The notes: generated by a model not told the origin, from the sequence alone. DNA of 8,148 nt from Desulfobacteraceae bacterium (GCA_024225895.1 JAAEMC010001182.1:1-8148), one strand, 5' to 3'; positions 1 through 7,063 are shown, counted from the stretch's first letter. Program-made: numbers and translations.

Positions 1-72
1 AAGGGCGACCCTAAATCCAAATGATAGAGGCTTAATTTAACAAGCCGGGAAAGCGATTTGTCAAAATGTCCT
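1..72. other. Gene-free left edge, downstream of the operon
   Basis: This stretch lies 3' of the last minus-strand gene. I see no convincing coding sequence and no classical terminator. A 5-bp inverted repeat (GGCTT at 29-33, AAGCC at 42-46) exists, but it is short and has no T-run behind it on the minus strand. The operon may continue or terminate beyond the window edge. Confidence 0.5.
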
Positions 73-501
73 TCAACCGCTGTGATGGCTGAGGATATCC
101 TTGATTTTATCTTCAGTCTGTTTTTCAACGATAAGCATCTTTTCAGCTTTTGCCTTTTTGATCTTTTCCACGAGTGCTTCAATGTCCGCGGGTTTTTCAA
201 GAAAATCCGTGGCCCCGATTTTCATGGCTTCAACTGTTTTTTCAACTGTGGCATAGCCGGTTAAAAGGATGATCTGAAGTTCGGGTTTTAGATCTTTAAT
301 CACCTTTAAAGCCTTCATACCGTCCATTTCAGGCATCTGAAAATCCATGATAATGGCATCAAACGATTTTTTCTTGATCAGTGCGAGTGCTTTGTCCGCA
401 GATTCTACACAGGTCACTTCCATGCCCCTTGCTGTGATTCTTTCGGACATGGTTTCCAAAAATTCTTTTTCATCATCCACCAATAATACTTTTTCAGCCA
501 T
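73..501 (-). CDS. Single-domain response regulator (CheY-like receiver)
   Basis: A 142-residue protein consisting of one receiver domain plus a short charged C-terminal helix, so it has no DNA-binding or enzymatic output of its own. The phosphorylation pocket is complete: acidic pair D9/D10 in LLVDDE, phospho-acceptor D53 in IIMDFQMPEMDG, T81 in LLTGYAT, and K103 in LEKPAD. The family takes phosphate from a histidine kinase or phosphotransfer protein and acts by protein-protein contact or as a phosphate sink. The start at 501 is supported by a strong ribosome binding site, AAAGGAG, 6 nt upstream (508-514). It is the last gene seen in the operon, 51 bp after the degenerate histidine-kinase gene. 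Its N-terminus (KVLLVDDEKEF, then SER) closely resembles the receiver of the kinase-like fusion protein encoded at 3064-4278, which suggests the two receivers are paralogues. Partner kinase and output are inferred from context only. Confidence 0.93.
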   Translation of the reverse strand: MAEKVLLVDDEKEFLETMSERITARGMEVTCVESADKALALIKKKSFDAIIMDFQMPEMDGMKALKVIKDLKPELQIILLTGYATVEKTVEAMKIGATDFLEKPADIEALVEKIKKAKAEKMLIVEKQTEDKIKDILSHHSG

Positions 502-507
502 TGTGCT

Positions 508-514
508 CTCCTTT
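508..514 (-). promoter_or_regulatory. Strong Shine-Dalgarno of the CheY-like gene
   Basis: AAAGGAG on the minus strand, 6 nt before the ATG at 501. With a 51-bp gap upstream, this gene initiates independently rather than by stop-start coupling. Confidence 0.8.
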
Positions 515-519
515 CATCT

Positions 520-549
520 TTTCTTCCCAATTGATTATAAGGGAAGAAA
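520..549 (-). repeat. Inverted repeat between the pseudo-kinase and CheY-like genes
   Basis: Perfect 9-bp arms TTTCTTCCC (520-528) and GGGAAGAAA (541-549) flank a 12-nt centre. They lie entirely in the 51-bp gap before the CheY-like gene. On the minus strand the right side runs into the Shine-Dalgarno region with no T-run, so this is not a typical terminator. The centre contains a perfect minus-strand -10 hexamer TATAAT (534-539), but I see no matching -35 at 16-18 bp. It could be an operator around an internal promoter, an RNA stem affecting translation or mRNA stability, or chance. Confidence 0.5.
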
Positions 550-552
550 GGG

Positions 553-1227
553 TTAAATTTGTTTTGGCCAAAAAAGGCCAAATCCATTCTTTTCTTTGTT
601 TGTTTTTATGGTAAGACCTAAATAACGCGCCAGGGTATTATCTTTTTCCGATGTGAAAAATTCATCCCATTGTTTTTCATCCCATTGTTTGGTGGCAGCT
701 TGGATTAAAAACTCAATGGATGAAGCAGCCGTATCATTTCCAAATGAAATCGATACCTGGTTTTTTTGTCCTGTTGAGCAACATGCAATTTCAAGAGCCC
801 GCCAAATCATATTTTCAAGGAAAAACAGGTTTGTGTTAACAATGACCGGTGATGCCGGGGGAACCACTTCAACAATGGCGCCCTGCATTTCAATCAGACG
901 TGAAGCCAGATCCAGGACAAAGCCGAGTGTCTGCCCAAGATCAACGTCCTGGTTCGATACATCAACACTGTGGGAAAACCGATTCAGTTTTGTTAAAACC
1001 TTATCCGCTCTCTGAACCTGGTTTTGTAATCTTTGTGAGATCGTTTCAATGCGCTCGATTTCAAGGGGCTTCCTATTTCCCTGAGCCATCATGGATAAAT
1101 CCTCAAGAAGCCCGGCATTTTCGTTGATGATCGCCAGGTTGTTCTTAAGTTCATGGGTTGCAGAGGCAGTCATTTTCCCGAAAAACTGCATGCCTGTTTG
1201 TGTCAGTATTTGATTATCTTGAGTCAT
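553..1227 (-). CDS. Degenerate histidine kinase, HisKA-like, probable phosphotransfer protein
   Basis: A 224-residue soluble protein with no membrane segment. Residues about 12-90 form a HisKA-like dimerisation/phosphoacceptor helical hairpin with an intact H-box, ATHELKNNLAIINENAGLL, acceptor H25 followed by the usual acidic E26. The rest, about 95-224, has the length of an ATPase (HATPase_c) domain but lacks its signatures. The position of the Mg-binding Asn in the N-box appears to be Arg (FFLENMIWRALEIA, about 135-147), there is no DxGxG G1 box, and only a weak G2-like remnant (RYLGLTI, about 201-207) remains. It therefore probably cannot phosphorylate itself and may relay phosphate, as the degenerate-kinase phosphotransferase ChpT does (analogy, not homology shown). 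I chose 1227 because it overlaps the upstream kinase gene by 14 bp and has AAGG 6 nt upstream (1234-1237). The longer reading from 1317 would add 30 basic residues encoded inside the upstream gene. The H-box resembles that of the upstream kinase. Confidence 0.8.
   Translation of the reverse strand: MTQDNQILTQTGMQFFGKMTASATHELKNNLAIINENAGLLEDLSMMAQGNRKPLEIERIETISQRLQNQVQRADKVLTKLNRFSHSVDVSNQDVDLGQTLGFVLDLASRLIEMQGAIVEVVPPASPVIVNTNLFFLENMIWRALEIACCSTGQKNQVSISFGNDTAASSIEFLIQAATKQWDEKQWDEFFTSEKDNTLARYLGLTIKTNKEKNGFGLFWPKQI
563..582 (-). repeat. Small inverted repeat at the 3' end of the pseudo-kinase gene
   Basis: Perfect 7-bp arms TTTGGCC (563-569) and GGCCAAA (576-582) around an A6 centre, covering the last codons before the stop at 553-555. 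On the minus strand it would form a GC-centred hairpin with a U6 loop, but the sequence after it is A-rich, so it does not look like an intrinsic terminator. It may stabilise the mRNA 3' end of the upstream part of the operon, or be fortuitous. Confidence 0.4.
661..690 (-). repeat. Perfect 15-bp tandem duplication inside the pseudo-kinase gene
   Basis: The 15-bp unit TTCATCCCATTGTTT occurs twice head-to-tail (661-675 and 676-690) with no mismatch. It is in frame and encodes KQWDE-KQWDE at residues 180-189 of the degenerate kinase. A perfect copy points to a recent duplication. It lies in the part of the protein where a functional kinase would have the G1-to-G2 ATP-lid region, consistent with relaxed constraint there. 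Confidence 0.9.
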
Positions 1228-3028
1228 TTTCAGCCTTGATATTCTCCTTAAGGTTTTTATCAGATTCATTTTGATTCGGATCAGATAACGCCGGCTCTGT
1301 TTGCAGATCTTCCGCATTCTGCGTGTATTCTATTGTCACCGGTAATATGAGGGTAAACTTGGTGCCTTTATTAAGTTTGCTTTCAACAAGGATCTTTCCT
1401 TTCATTTCCTTGACAAGACCAAAGGTGACATAGAGACCCAGCCCTGTAGCTGACGGATTGTCTTTAACCGAATAAAAAGGTTCAAAAATATTGTGGATAT
1501 CCTTTTGTGGAATACCGCATCCTGTATCAGAAACAATAATATTTACTTCTTTTGTTTTTTTGTAAAGAACAAGAATATCCAGCCGTCCGCTATCTTCCAT
1601 GGCTGTAAAGGCATTGTTAAAAAGATTTAAAAAAATTTGCTGAAAGCTTCCCCTGTCACATTCAAAGGCATGGCCGGATCCCTTTGTATCCAAGGATATT
1701 TCAATTTTTCTATGCCGGGCTTCTTCTTTAAAAAATGTAAGGATCTGGCTGATAACCTCTTTGATATCCACAAGCTGTATACAAGGTTCCATGGTTCTGG
1801 CGAAATCCATAAGACGCCGGGTGATGGCGCTGCACCGCGTCACTGCATCAAGCACATGATTGGCGATCGGAGCCAGCCGTTCATCCATGGCCCCTTCCTT
1901 TTCCAAGTTTAAGAGATCGAGCATAAGCCCGGTCTTCTCATTGATAATCGCAAGGGGATTATTTATTTCATGAGCTACACCAGATGCCAGGCGGCCGATG
2001 GAGGCAAGCTTGTTTGCATATCCGGCATGGTGGAGTGCTTTCATCCTTTTTTTGTCGGCAGCGTGGATACGCCCGACAAGATAGGTTGCCATTCCCATAA
2101 TGGACAAGATGATGAGTATTATGCTGACAACCAGGTAGCCCATCAGTTTGAATCTTGGCTTAAACCAGAGACCGGAAAGCTGGCTTTTGCTCTTGACCAT
2201 TGCCAGGGCCAAAGAAGAATTCGGGATCCTGGCATATCCTATCAAGACCTGTTCTTCCCCAGGTGCTGTGCCTTCAACCACACCGGAGTCCTGTGTTAAA
2301 AAACCAGTATCAAATGTGCTGGGAATTCCTGGTTCGCCATAAAAATAAGAAGATGTTACAAGCGTTCCGTCATTATTTACAATAAAGATATCTTTTTGTT
2401 CTCCTGGATCGTACGAGATGAGAAAGTGGTTTAAAAAACTCATATCCAGCATGATTTCCAGCATTAACATTTTTTCTTGTCCGGGATGGTAGCACATGTA
2501 TATTACCAGTTTGGAAGGTGCGGTTTTATCAGGCGGCAGGTATTCTAAAAAGCGGTTTTTTCCAATTTGTTCCGAAATCAGGTTGGTGCCCGGTTCCGGC
2601 GGCAGGCATCTGCTGTGTGCCCCCTTGTTGTTTTTTTTGACTAGCGAAATATTGATAATATTTTGTGAGAGGGATGAAACACTGTGGTGTAACTCTTTGA
2701 TCCGGTCTGGTTGCCATAGGTCTTTTGAATCATTTTTTCTTATGAGATAATCCATAACAGCGGTTTGCCGGTCAAGGGAGTAGAGAATGGATTCAGCAGC
2801 AGGCTTCAAGATGCCAAGCATGGTGTTTTGCACTTCATCTTCAATGATTTTCCGGGTCAGGTTGAATTCCACAATGGTCATCACCATAAGCGGTAAAAGG
2901 GCCATAAAGGATGTAAACATTACAATCAATTTCCATTTGCGCTGGAAATTCAACGGCCTGTGTGGGTGCGCATCGGAAATATCCTGGTTGTTCCAGAATG
3001 CAGGTTTGATTTTACGTAATTGTTTCAT
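1214..3028 (-). CDS. Membrane-bound sensor histidine kinase with Cache-like periplasmic domain
   Basis: A 604-residue inner-membrane kinase. TM1 spans about 33-56, a periplasmic sensor of about 235 residues follows (57-293), and TM2 spans about 295-320. The sensor contains FIVNNDGTLVTSS (215-227), typical of double-Cache sensors. A short helical linker without a clear HAMP leads to HisKA with H353 in GVAHEINNPLAIINE, then a complete ATPase domain: N-box N468/N472 (FLNLFNNAFTAM), G1 DTGCGIP (501-507), F-box FEPFYS (515-520), G2 GLGLY (529-533). It should therefore autophosphorylate. There is no attached receiver, so its partners must be separate; the cluster supplies two receivers and one phosphotransfer-like protein. 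A charged, low-complexity tail (about 565-604) follows the catalytic core and overlaps the start of the next gene. The start at 3028 gives a basic, membrane-insertable N-terminus, 35 bp after the previous stop; the ribosome binding site is weak. The ligand is unknown, and an anion is only a guess from the neighbouring transporter. Confidence 0.93.
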   Translation of the reverse strand: MKQLRKIKPAFWNNQDISDAHPHRPLNFQRKWKLIVMFTSFMALLPLMVMTIVEFNLTRKIIEDEVQNTMLGILKPAAESILYSLDRQTAVMDYLIRKNDSKDLWQPDRIKELHHSVSSLSQNIINISLVKKNNKGAHSRCLPPEPGTNLISEQIGKNRFLEYLPPDKTAPSKLVIYMCYHPGQEKMLMLEIMLDMSFLNHFLISYDPGEQKDIFIVNNDGTLVTSSYFYGEPGIPSTFDTGFLTQDSGVVEGTAPGEEQVLIGYARIPNSSLALAMVKSKSQLSGLWFKPRFKLMGYLVVSIILIILSIMGMATYLVGRIHAADKKRMKALHHAGYANKLASIGRLASGVAHEINNPLAIINEKTGLMLDLLNLEKEGAMDERLAPIANHVLDAVTRCSAITRRLMDFARTMEPCIQLVDIKEVISQILTFFKEEARHRKIEISLDTKGSGHAFECDRGSFQQIFLNLFNNAFTAMEDSGRLDILVLYKKTKEVNIIVSDTGCGIPQKDIHNIFEPFYSVKDNPSATGLGLYVTFGLVKEMKGKILVESKLNKGTKFTLILPVTIEYTQNAEDLQTEPALSDPNQNESDKNLKENIKAENDSR

Positions 3029-3063
3029 TTAGTTCATCACTCTATGTCAAGATTTTATGGGCC

Positions 3064-4278
3064 TCATTGCCCGGACCTGATTTTTTCGTGGGCCTGTTTC
3101 AGGGTTTGGCTCAATACATTGATGTCAATGGGTTTCTGCATATAGGCAAACGCCCCGAGATCCATGCATTTTTGTCTGTCATGATCAGATCCGTGACCGG
3201 TTAATATAATCACCTCAATCTTCGGTTTGGTCTGTTTGACTTGCTTAAGGATTTCCATGCCGTCCATTCCCGGCATTTTTAAATCAATAATCATGACTTC
3301 AGGGTCATCATTTTTGACCAGGTCCATTGCAGAAGTCCCGTCATAAGCAATCGCAGATCCCATATCCCTCATCTGGAGTCTTTCTGAAAGAGTCTGGACA
3401 AATTCCCTTTCATCATCCACCAGAAGAACTTTTGACGGCAGTTCAAAATTGGTCTTGCGATAAATTTGAGACTCATGAAAAGATTCACCGACACGGGTTT
3501 CAACCGACATAACACCGGGCAGGCCGCTTGTGATGGATTTTAGTTCCTCCTCAAGCCGGCTGAGCATGAGAACCTGGCGATTAATGGTTAAGACAACCTT
3601 GCCATTTTGAGCTGAAACCCCGACATTGTGGCCGGCATTAACCAGTTTCACTCCGGTTTCTGCTGCCAGCAGAAAATCTGCAGCAGCAGCCTTAGATTCA
3701 TCTGTCCTTCTGAGGGCATCTGATAACAGGTTTTCCTGGATCAACGCACCAGCCTTGGCAGGATTGGTCCGGCCCATGGGAATCACTATATCATAGAGGG
3801 TTTCATCCCATGGATCACTGGCAGAGTAAAGTATGCTTGTCCATTCAGACCGGTCATGATCATCCTGTGAAATTAAGCTAATAGACTCTTTTTCAGAAAG
3901 CTTGTGATTTTTTTGCGCAAGTTCCTGTCGGAATATCATTCTGGCAATCAGGCAAACCCGCAGCGCATGGCTGATGGTCCTGGGGATCAGCAATCCTGCG
4001 TAACCCTGGATAATTAAATCCTCATTTTCAATCATCTTTGCCACGGCCAGTTTCACGTAAGCCATGGAACGTTCCTTTTCATGGGTGAATTTATTGAATA
4101 CAGATGTCTTGGATGAAAAGGTTTTTTTAATTTTATTTATTTTAATCCCTGACAACTCAGCCGCACCGGCCGCCACTATATCATCCGTAACCAGCCGATA
4201 CCCAGTACTTTCGACAACATCGCGGGCAACCGCCTCTTCATTGCAAAAAATTCCGTTATATAGGGTTATTACAGGCAT
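3064..4278 (-). CDS. Cytidylate-kinase-like / BON-like / receiver fusion protein
   Basis: A 404-residue soluble fusion. Residues 1-185 follow the layout of the cytidylate-kinase-like family: a beta strand and loop (VITLYNGIFCNEEAVARD), TDDIV (31-35) where the family has its acidic motif, the GRGA-like segment replaced by QGYAGLLIP (91-99), the beta strand LRVCLIAR (106-113), D139-D142-R143, and YDIVIPMGR (162-170). The nucleotide-binding P-loop lacks the Gly-rich GSG/GK pattern, so this is probably a pseudokinase or ligand-sensing version. Residues about 200-264 resemble a BON domain (NAGHNVGVSAQNGKVVLTI, then LPGVMSVETRV). Residues 283-400 are a receiver with D288/D289, phospho-acceptor D332 in IIDLKMPGMDG, T360 and K382, all intact. 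The start at 4278 shares one base with the transporter stop (TAATG) and has AAAGGAG 8 nt upstream. I infer an output or sensing protein phosphorylated by the kinase encoded next. The domain identities are my reading of motifs; the BON call is the weakest. Confidence 0.85.
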   Translation of the reverse strand: MPVITLYNGIFCNEEAVARDVVESTGYRLVTDDIVAAGAAELSGIKINKIKKTFSSKTSVFNKFTHEKERSMAYVKLAVAKMIENEDLIIQGYAGLLIPRTISHALRVCLIARMIFRQELAQKNHKLSEKESISLISQDDHDRSEWTSILYSASDPWDETLYDIVIPMGRTNPAKAGALIQENLLSDALRRTDESKAAAADFLLAAETGVKLVNAGHNVGVSAQNGKVVLTINRQVLMLSRLEEELKSITSGLPGVMSVETRVGESFHESQIYRKTNFELPSKVLLVDDEREFVQTLSERLQMRDMGSAIAYDGTSAMDLVKNDDPEVMIIDLKMPGMDGMEILKQVKQTKPKIEVIILTGHGSDHDRQKCMDLGAFAYMQKPIDINVLSQTLKQAHEKIRSGQ

Positions 4279-6440
4279 TAGTTCAGCTCCTTTAATGATT
4301 GGTTGTTTTCAGGAATAGCGCAAAATTGAGCAAGGGGACAGCTTTTCTCTTTGCTAGCCTTGTGCGCTTTTGGATGAATGGACCTTATGGCTGTCTCCAT
4401 TTTGGGGAAGATGTGGTCTTCACCGATCCGGTCATAAAGATGGGTTCTTTTTAAAACAGTCATCACCGGCCCATTTACTGCACTTAAAGATAAGTCAATG
4501 CCGGCACTTCTAACCCTGTCCACAATAAGTGACAATGCTTCCTGGCCCGAGGCATCAATGTCGTTAATCCCGTCGGCGGCGATGATGATATGCTTTAATT
4601 TTTTTTTGGTCTTTCTTCTGTGCCGGATCTGGTCTTCCAGATAACTGGCATTGGCAAAAAACAGCGGACCCTCAAACCTTACTACATCAATGTAATCACA
4701 CTCTTTCAGGCCAAAAGAAACTACATCATGCAGTGCCATATCCACGCCCAGTGAAAGATCTACAACCCTGGGCCGCATACTCTTGTACAAAAACACAGCA
4801 AGGGAGAGGCCGATTCCGATCATGATGCCCTTATCTATGTGGGGAGCGAATGCCAGGGTGCAGATAAAAGTGATGATACATATCACGCCGTCATACCAAT
4901 GGACCCGCCATGCATGGATCATCCCCTTTAAATTGACAAGTCCGGTTACCGCCATCATGATGATGGCAGCCAGTACGGACTGTGGCAGATTGTATAAAAG
5001 CGGCGTAAAGAAAACAAGCGTGAGCAGGACGGCAATTCCTGTAAAAACATTAGACATCCCTGTAATGGCTCCGGCCTGGAGATTAACGGCTGACCGCGAA
5101 AATGAGCCGGCACAAGGATACCCTTTTCCCATTGCTCCGATCATATTTGCAAGTCCCTGTCCTATGAGTTCCTGGTTTGGATCAAGTCGTTGGCCGGTTT
5201 TTGCGGCAATGGCCCTTGCTATGGAAATGGCTTCCATGAATCCCAGAAGGGAAATAATCACAGCAGCCGGGAGAAGACGGGCAATGATGCTCAAATCAAT
5301 TTTCGGAGGAGCAAAGGCGGGAAGACCCCTGGGAATATTGCCTATTACCTCTCCACCACTTTTAAGGACCAGGCCTCTGACATCCAGCGGTCCGTCTCCA
5401 ACCCGGAATCGCCAGGTTCTGCCGTCGCTTTTCCGGCCTTTTGGTACGCGGCTTTTTCCACAATAGGTTTGAGTTCCCTTGGAATCCAAGTATTTTTCCA
5501 GAATGACAAATCTTAGCTTTTGTCTTAGAATTGCGGCCTGTTCCCGGGCTTCTTCAATTCCAAGAGACAGAAACTGTGCTTTATGTATTGTCTTGATACG
5601 ATCGACAGAATTGTTTTTGGTCTGGCTATTGTCTGCCTGCTGGTAGAGAATTGCGCGCTGTTCCGTCATTTTAATAATCTGGCTGGCAAATTCATTATAC
5701 CGAATTATCATTTGCCGGGTTTCTTTATCGGCAATGGTAGTGATCTCAGCTTTAATATTTCGCTCATAATCAATTGCCCAGGATAGCAATATGGTGATAA
5801 TCACAGCCACCAGGATATTGGGTAATCTTAATGAGATTCGTTTAAGGCCGTACATGATTATAAATGCCAGGACCCCCATCCCCAAGGTGGGCCAATGGGT
5901 ATAGTAAAGGGCTGATTGGATTATCCTGACCAGTGTCTCATAATGGTGGCCAGCCTTGTCTACTTGGACACCAAGCAGTTTGGGAAGCTGTGCAGTTGCA
6001 ATAATTATGGCAGCGGCATTGGTAAACCCGTTGATCACCGGATGGGATAAAAAATTCACCACAAGCCCAAGTCTTAAAACACCGAGTAGAAACTGGAAAA
6101 CACCCACAATGAGTGCCAATAAAACAGCATATGAAATGTACATAGAGCTGCCGGCGGTTGCGAGGGGTTCCAGTGCAACAGCCGTCATCAGGGAAACAAC
6201 TGCCACAGGTCCTGTAGCCAGCTGGCGGCTGGAACCGAACAGGGCTGCCGCCATCGGCGGTAGAAAGGATGCATACAGGCCGTAATAGGAAGGCAGGCCT
6301 GCCAGTTGTGCATAGGCCATTGACTGGGGAATTAAAACCAGGGCAACGGTAAGACCTGATACCAGATCTGCTTTCAGGCCCGACTTTTGGTAGCCTTTAA
6401 ACCATTTTAAAAAAGGCAGAAGTCTAAAAAGATTATTCAT
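4278..6440 (-). CDS. SulP-family anion transporter with STAS domain and large periplasmic-side insert
   Basis: A 720-residue inner-membrane transporter of the SulP/SLC26 family, whose members move sulfate, bicarbonate or other anions; the substrate cannot be read here. The N-terminal family signature is clear: DLVSGLTVALVLIPQSMAYA (25-44), then GLPSYYGLYASFLPP and ATGPVAVVSL. The core includes LLGFMEAISIARAIA (398-412) and GSFSRSAVN (445-453). A cytoplasmic STAS domain (about 570-690) contains DIDASG (627-632), retaining the Ser equivalent to the phosphorylated Ser of anti-sigma antagonists. The protein is longer than the usual 550-620 residues because a hydrophilic, partly coiled-coil insert (about 224-363) sits between the predicted seventh and eighth helices, just before NIPRGLPAFAPP; by family topology this is periplasmic. 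The C-terminus has a two-cysteine motif CPLAQFC (701-707). I prefer 6440 over the ATG at 6491: it overlaps the TetR gene stop by 8 bp and places the protein start just before the family signature. The ribosome binding site is weak, so coupling to TetR translation is likely. Confidence 0.93.
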   Translation of the reverse strand: MNNLFRLLPFLKWFKGYQKSGLKADLVSGLTVALVLIPQSMAYAQLAGLPSYYGLYASFLPPMAAALFGSSRQLATGPVAVVSLMTAVALEPLATAGSSMYISYAVLLALIVGVFQFLLGVLRLGLVVNFLSHPVINGFTNAAAIIIATAQLPKLLGVQVDKAGHHYETLVRIIQSALYYTHWPTLGMGVLAFIIMYGLKRISLRLPNILVAVIITILLSWAIDYERNIKAEITTIADKETRQMIIRYNEFASQIIKMTEQRAILYQQADNSQTKNNSVDRIKTIHKAQFLSLGIEEAREQAAILRQKLRFVILEKYLDSKGTQTYCGKSRVPKGRKSDGRTWRFRVGDGPLDVRGLVLKSGGEVIGNIPRGLPAFAPPKIDLSIIARLLPAAVIISLLGFMEAISIARAIAAKTGQRLDPNQELIGQGLANMIGAMGKGYPCAGSFSRSAVNLQAGAITGMSNVFTGIAVLLTLVFFTPLLYNLPQSVLAAIIMMAVTGLVNLKGMIHAWRVHWYDGVICIITFICTLAFAPHIDKGIMIGIGLSLAVFLYKSMRPRVVDLSLGVDMALHDVVSFGLKECDYIDVVRFEGPLFFANASYLEDQIRHRRKTKKKLKHIIIAADGINDIDASGQEALSLIVDRVRSAGIDLSLSAVNGPVMTVLKRTHLYDRIGEDHIFPKMETAIRSIHPKAHKASKEKSCPLAQFCAIPENNQSLKELN
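4287..4293 (-). promoter_or_regulatory. Shine-Dalgarno of the kinase-like/receiver gene
   Basis: AAAGGAG on the minus strand, inside the last codons of the transporter gene and 8 nt before the ATG at 4278. Combined with the TAATG stop-start overlap, it fixes the start and suggests translational coupling with strong expression. Confidence 0.85.
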
Positions 6441-7038
6441 CCGTATTTCTCTGGTGGTTGTTATTGGCCAGTAAACTTTGGCATGATGCAATCAGATCCT
6501 GATACAAAGAACCGGCATGATAAAGATTATATGTATGGAGCCTTGCCACACCATCGACCATGGCAAATAATATCATAGCAGTATTGTGTGAAGTCTGATT
6601 TCTAATGGATCCGTCTTTTATCCCCCGGGAGATACCCTCCTCAAAAATCCCTACAAGGCAATTGTATATGGATTCAAGATATCCCCTGCAGGCCGCATTT
6701 GTCTCAGCTATCTGATACGGGAAATGCCTGTGAAGCAGCAGGAATTGATCTTCCTTGTCTCCTGCAATGTGAAGATAAAATGCAACCGCACCTTCTACCA
6801 TCTCCATACCGTTTATGTAATCTGTTTTTTTCTTGTGTTCGCTAAAAGAAGATAGAATGGATACCTGAACATCTTTGAGAATATTCAGAAATAGGTCTTC
6901 TTTGTTTTTAAAATGATGAAAAATCGTTCCGCCTGCTGCCCCGGTTGCCCGTGATAATTCAGCCATGGAAGTCTGTTTAAAACCATTCCTTGAAAAGAGA
7001 CGGGTGCCTGCTTCAAGTATTGCATTCCGTTTTGACAT
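6433..7038 (-). CDS. TetR/AcrR-family transcriptional repressor, first gene of the operon
   Basis: A 201-residue regulator of typical TetR length. Residues about 5-50 form the conserved DNA-binding domain: AILEAGTRLFSRNGFKQTSM, then the helix-turn-helix AELSRATGAAGGTIFHHFKNKEDLF (26-50), with the family's usual Gly, Phe-His-His-Phe and Lys-Asp positions. Residues 55-190 are the variable, mostly helical ligand-binding and dimerisation domain; the ligand cannot be read from it. The start at 7038 has TAGG 5 nt upstream (7045-7048), and the helix-turn-helix begins at the expected distance from it. The gene overlaps the transporter start by 8 bp. Its promoter region contains a perfect 22-bp palindrome (7064-7085), so autorepression and control of the whole operon are likely, with possible control of the divergent gene too. 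Binding of an anion-derived or organic effector is not supported by any visible feature. Confidence 0.93.
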   Translation of the reverse strand: MSKRNAILEAGTRLFSRNGFKQTSMAELSRATGAAGGTIFHHFKNKEDLFLNILKDVQVSILSSFSEHKKKTDYINGMEMVEGAVAFYLHIAGDKEDQFLLLHRHFPYQIAETNAACRGYLESIYNCLVGIFEEGISRGIKDGSIRNQTSHNTAMILFAMVDGVARLHTYNLYHAGSLYQDLIASCQSLLANNNHQRNTDE

Positions 7039-7063
7039 ATGTTACCTATTAAAATAATTTGTT

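Noticed and set aside
29..46. Possible terminator after the CheY-like gene
   Set aside because: The stem is only 5 bp with an AT-rich loop and no T-run on the minus strand.
1228..1317. N-terminal extension of the pseudo-kinase from the ATG at 1317
   Set aside because: It would add 30 basic residues lying inside the upstream kinase gene. The ATG at 1227 has a better placed AAGG and a typical short overlap.
3029..3063. TTGACA-like hexamer upstream of the sensor kinase gene
   Set aside because: No -10 element lies at a workable distance; the 35-bp gap is better explained as an ordinary intra-operon spacer.
4783..5466. Long plus-strand open frame of 227 codons
   Set aside because: It is antisense to the well-supported transporter gene, has no recognisable domain, and its composition is what the complementary strand of a membrane protein gives.
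6441..6491. N-terminal extension of the SulP transporter from the ATG at 6491
   Set aside because: The added 17 residues lie inside the TetR gene and precede the normal family start; a short overlap at 6440 is more typical.
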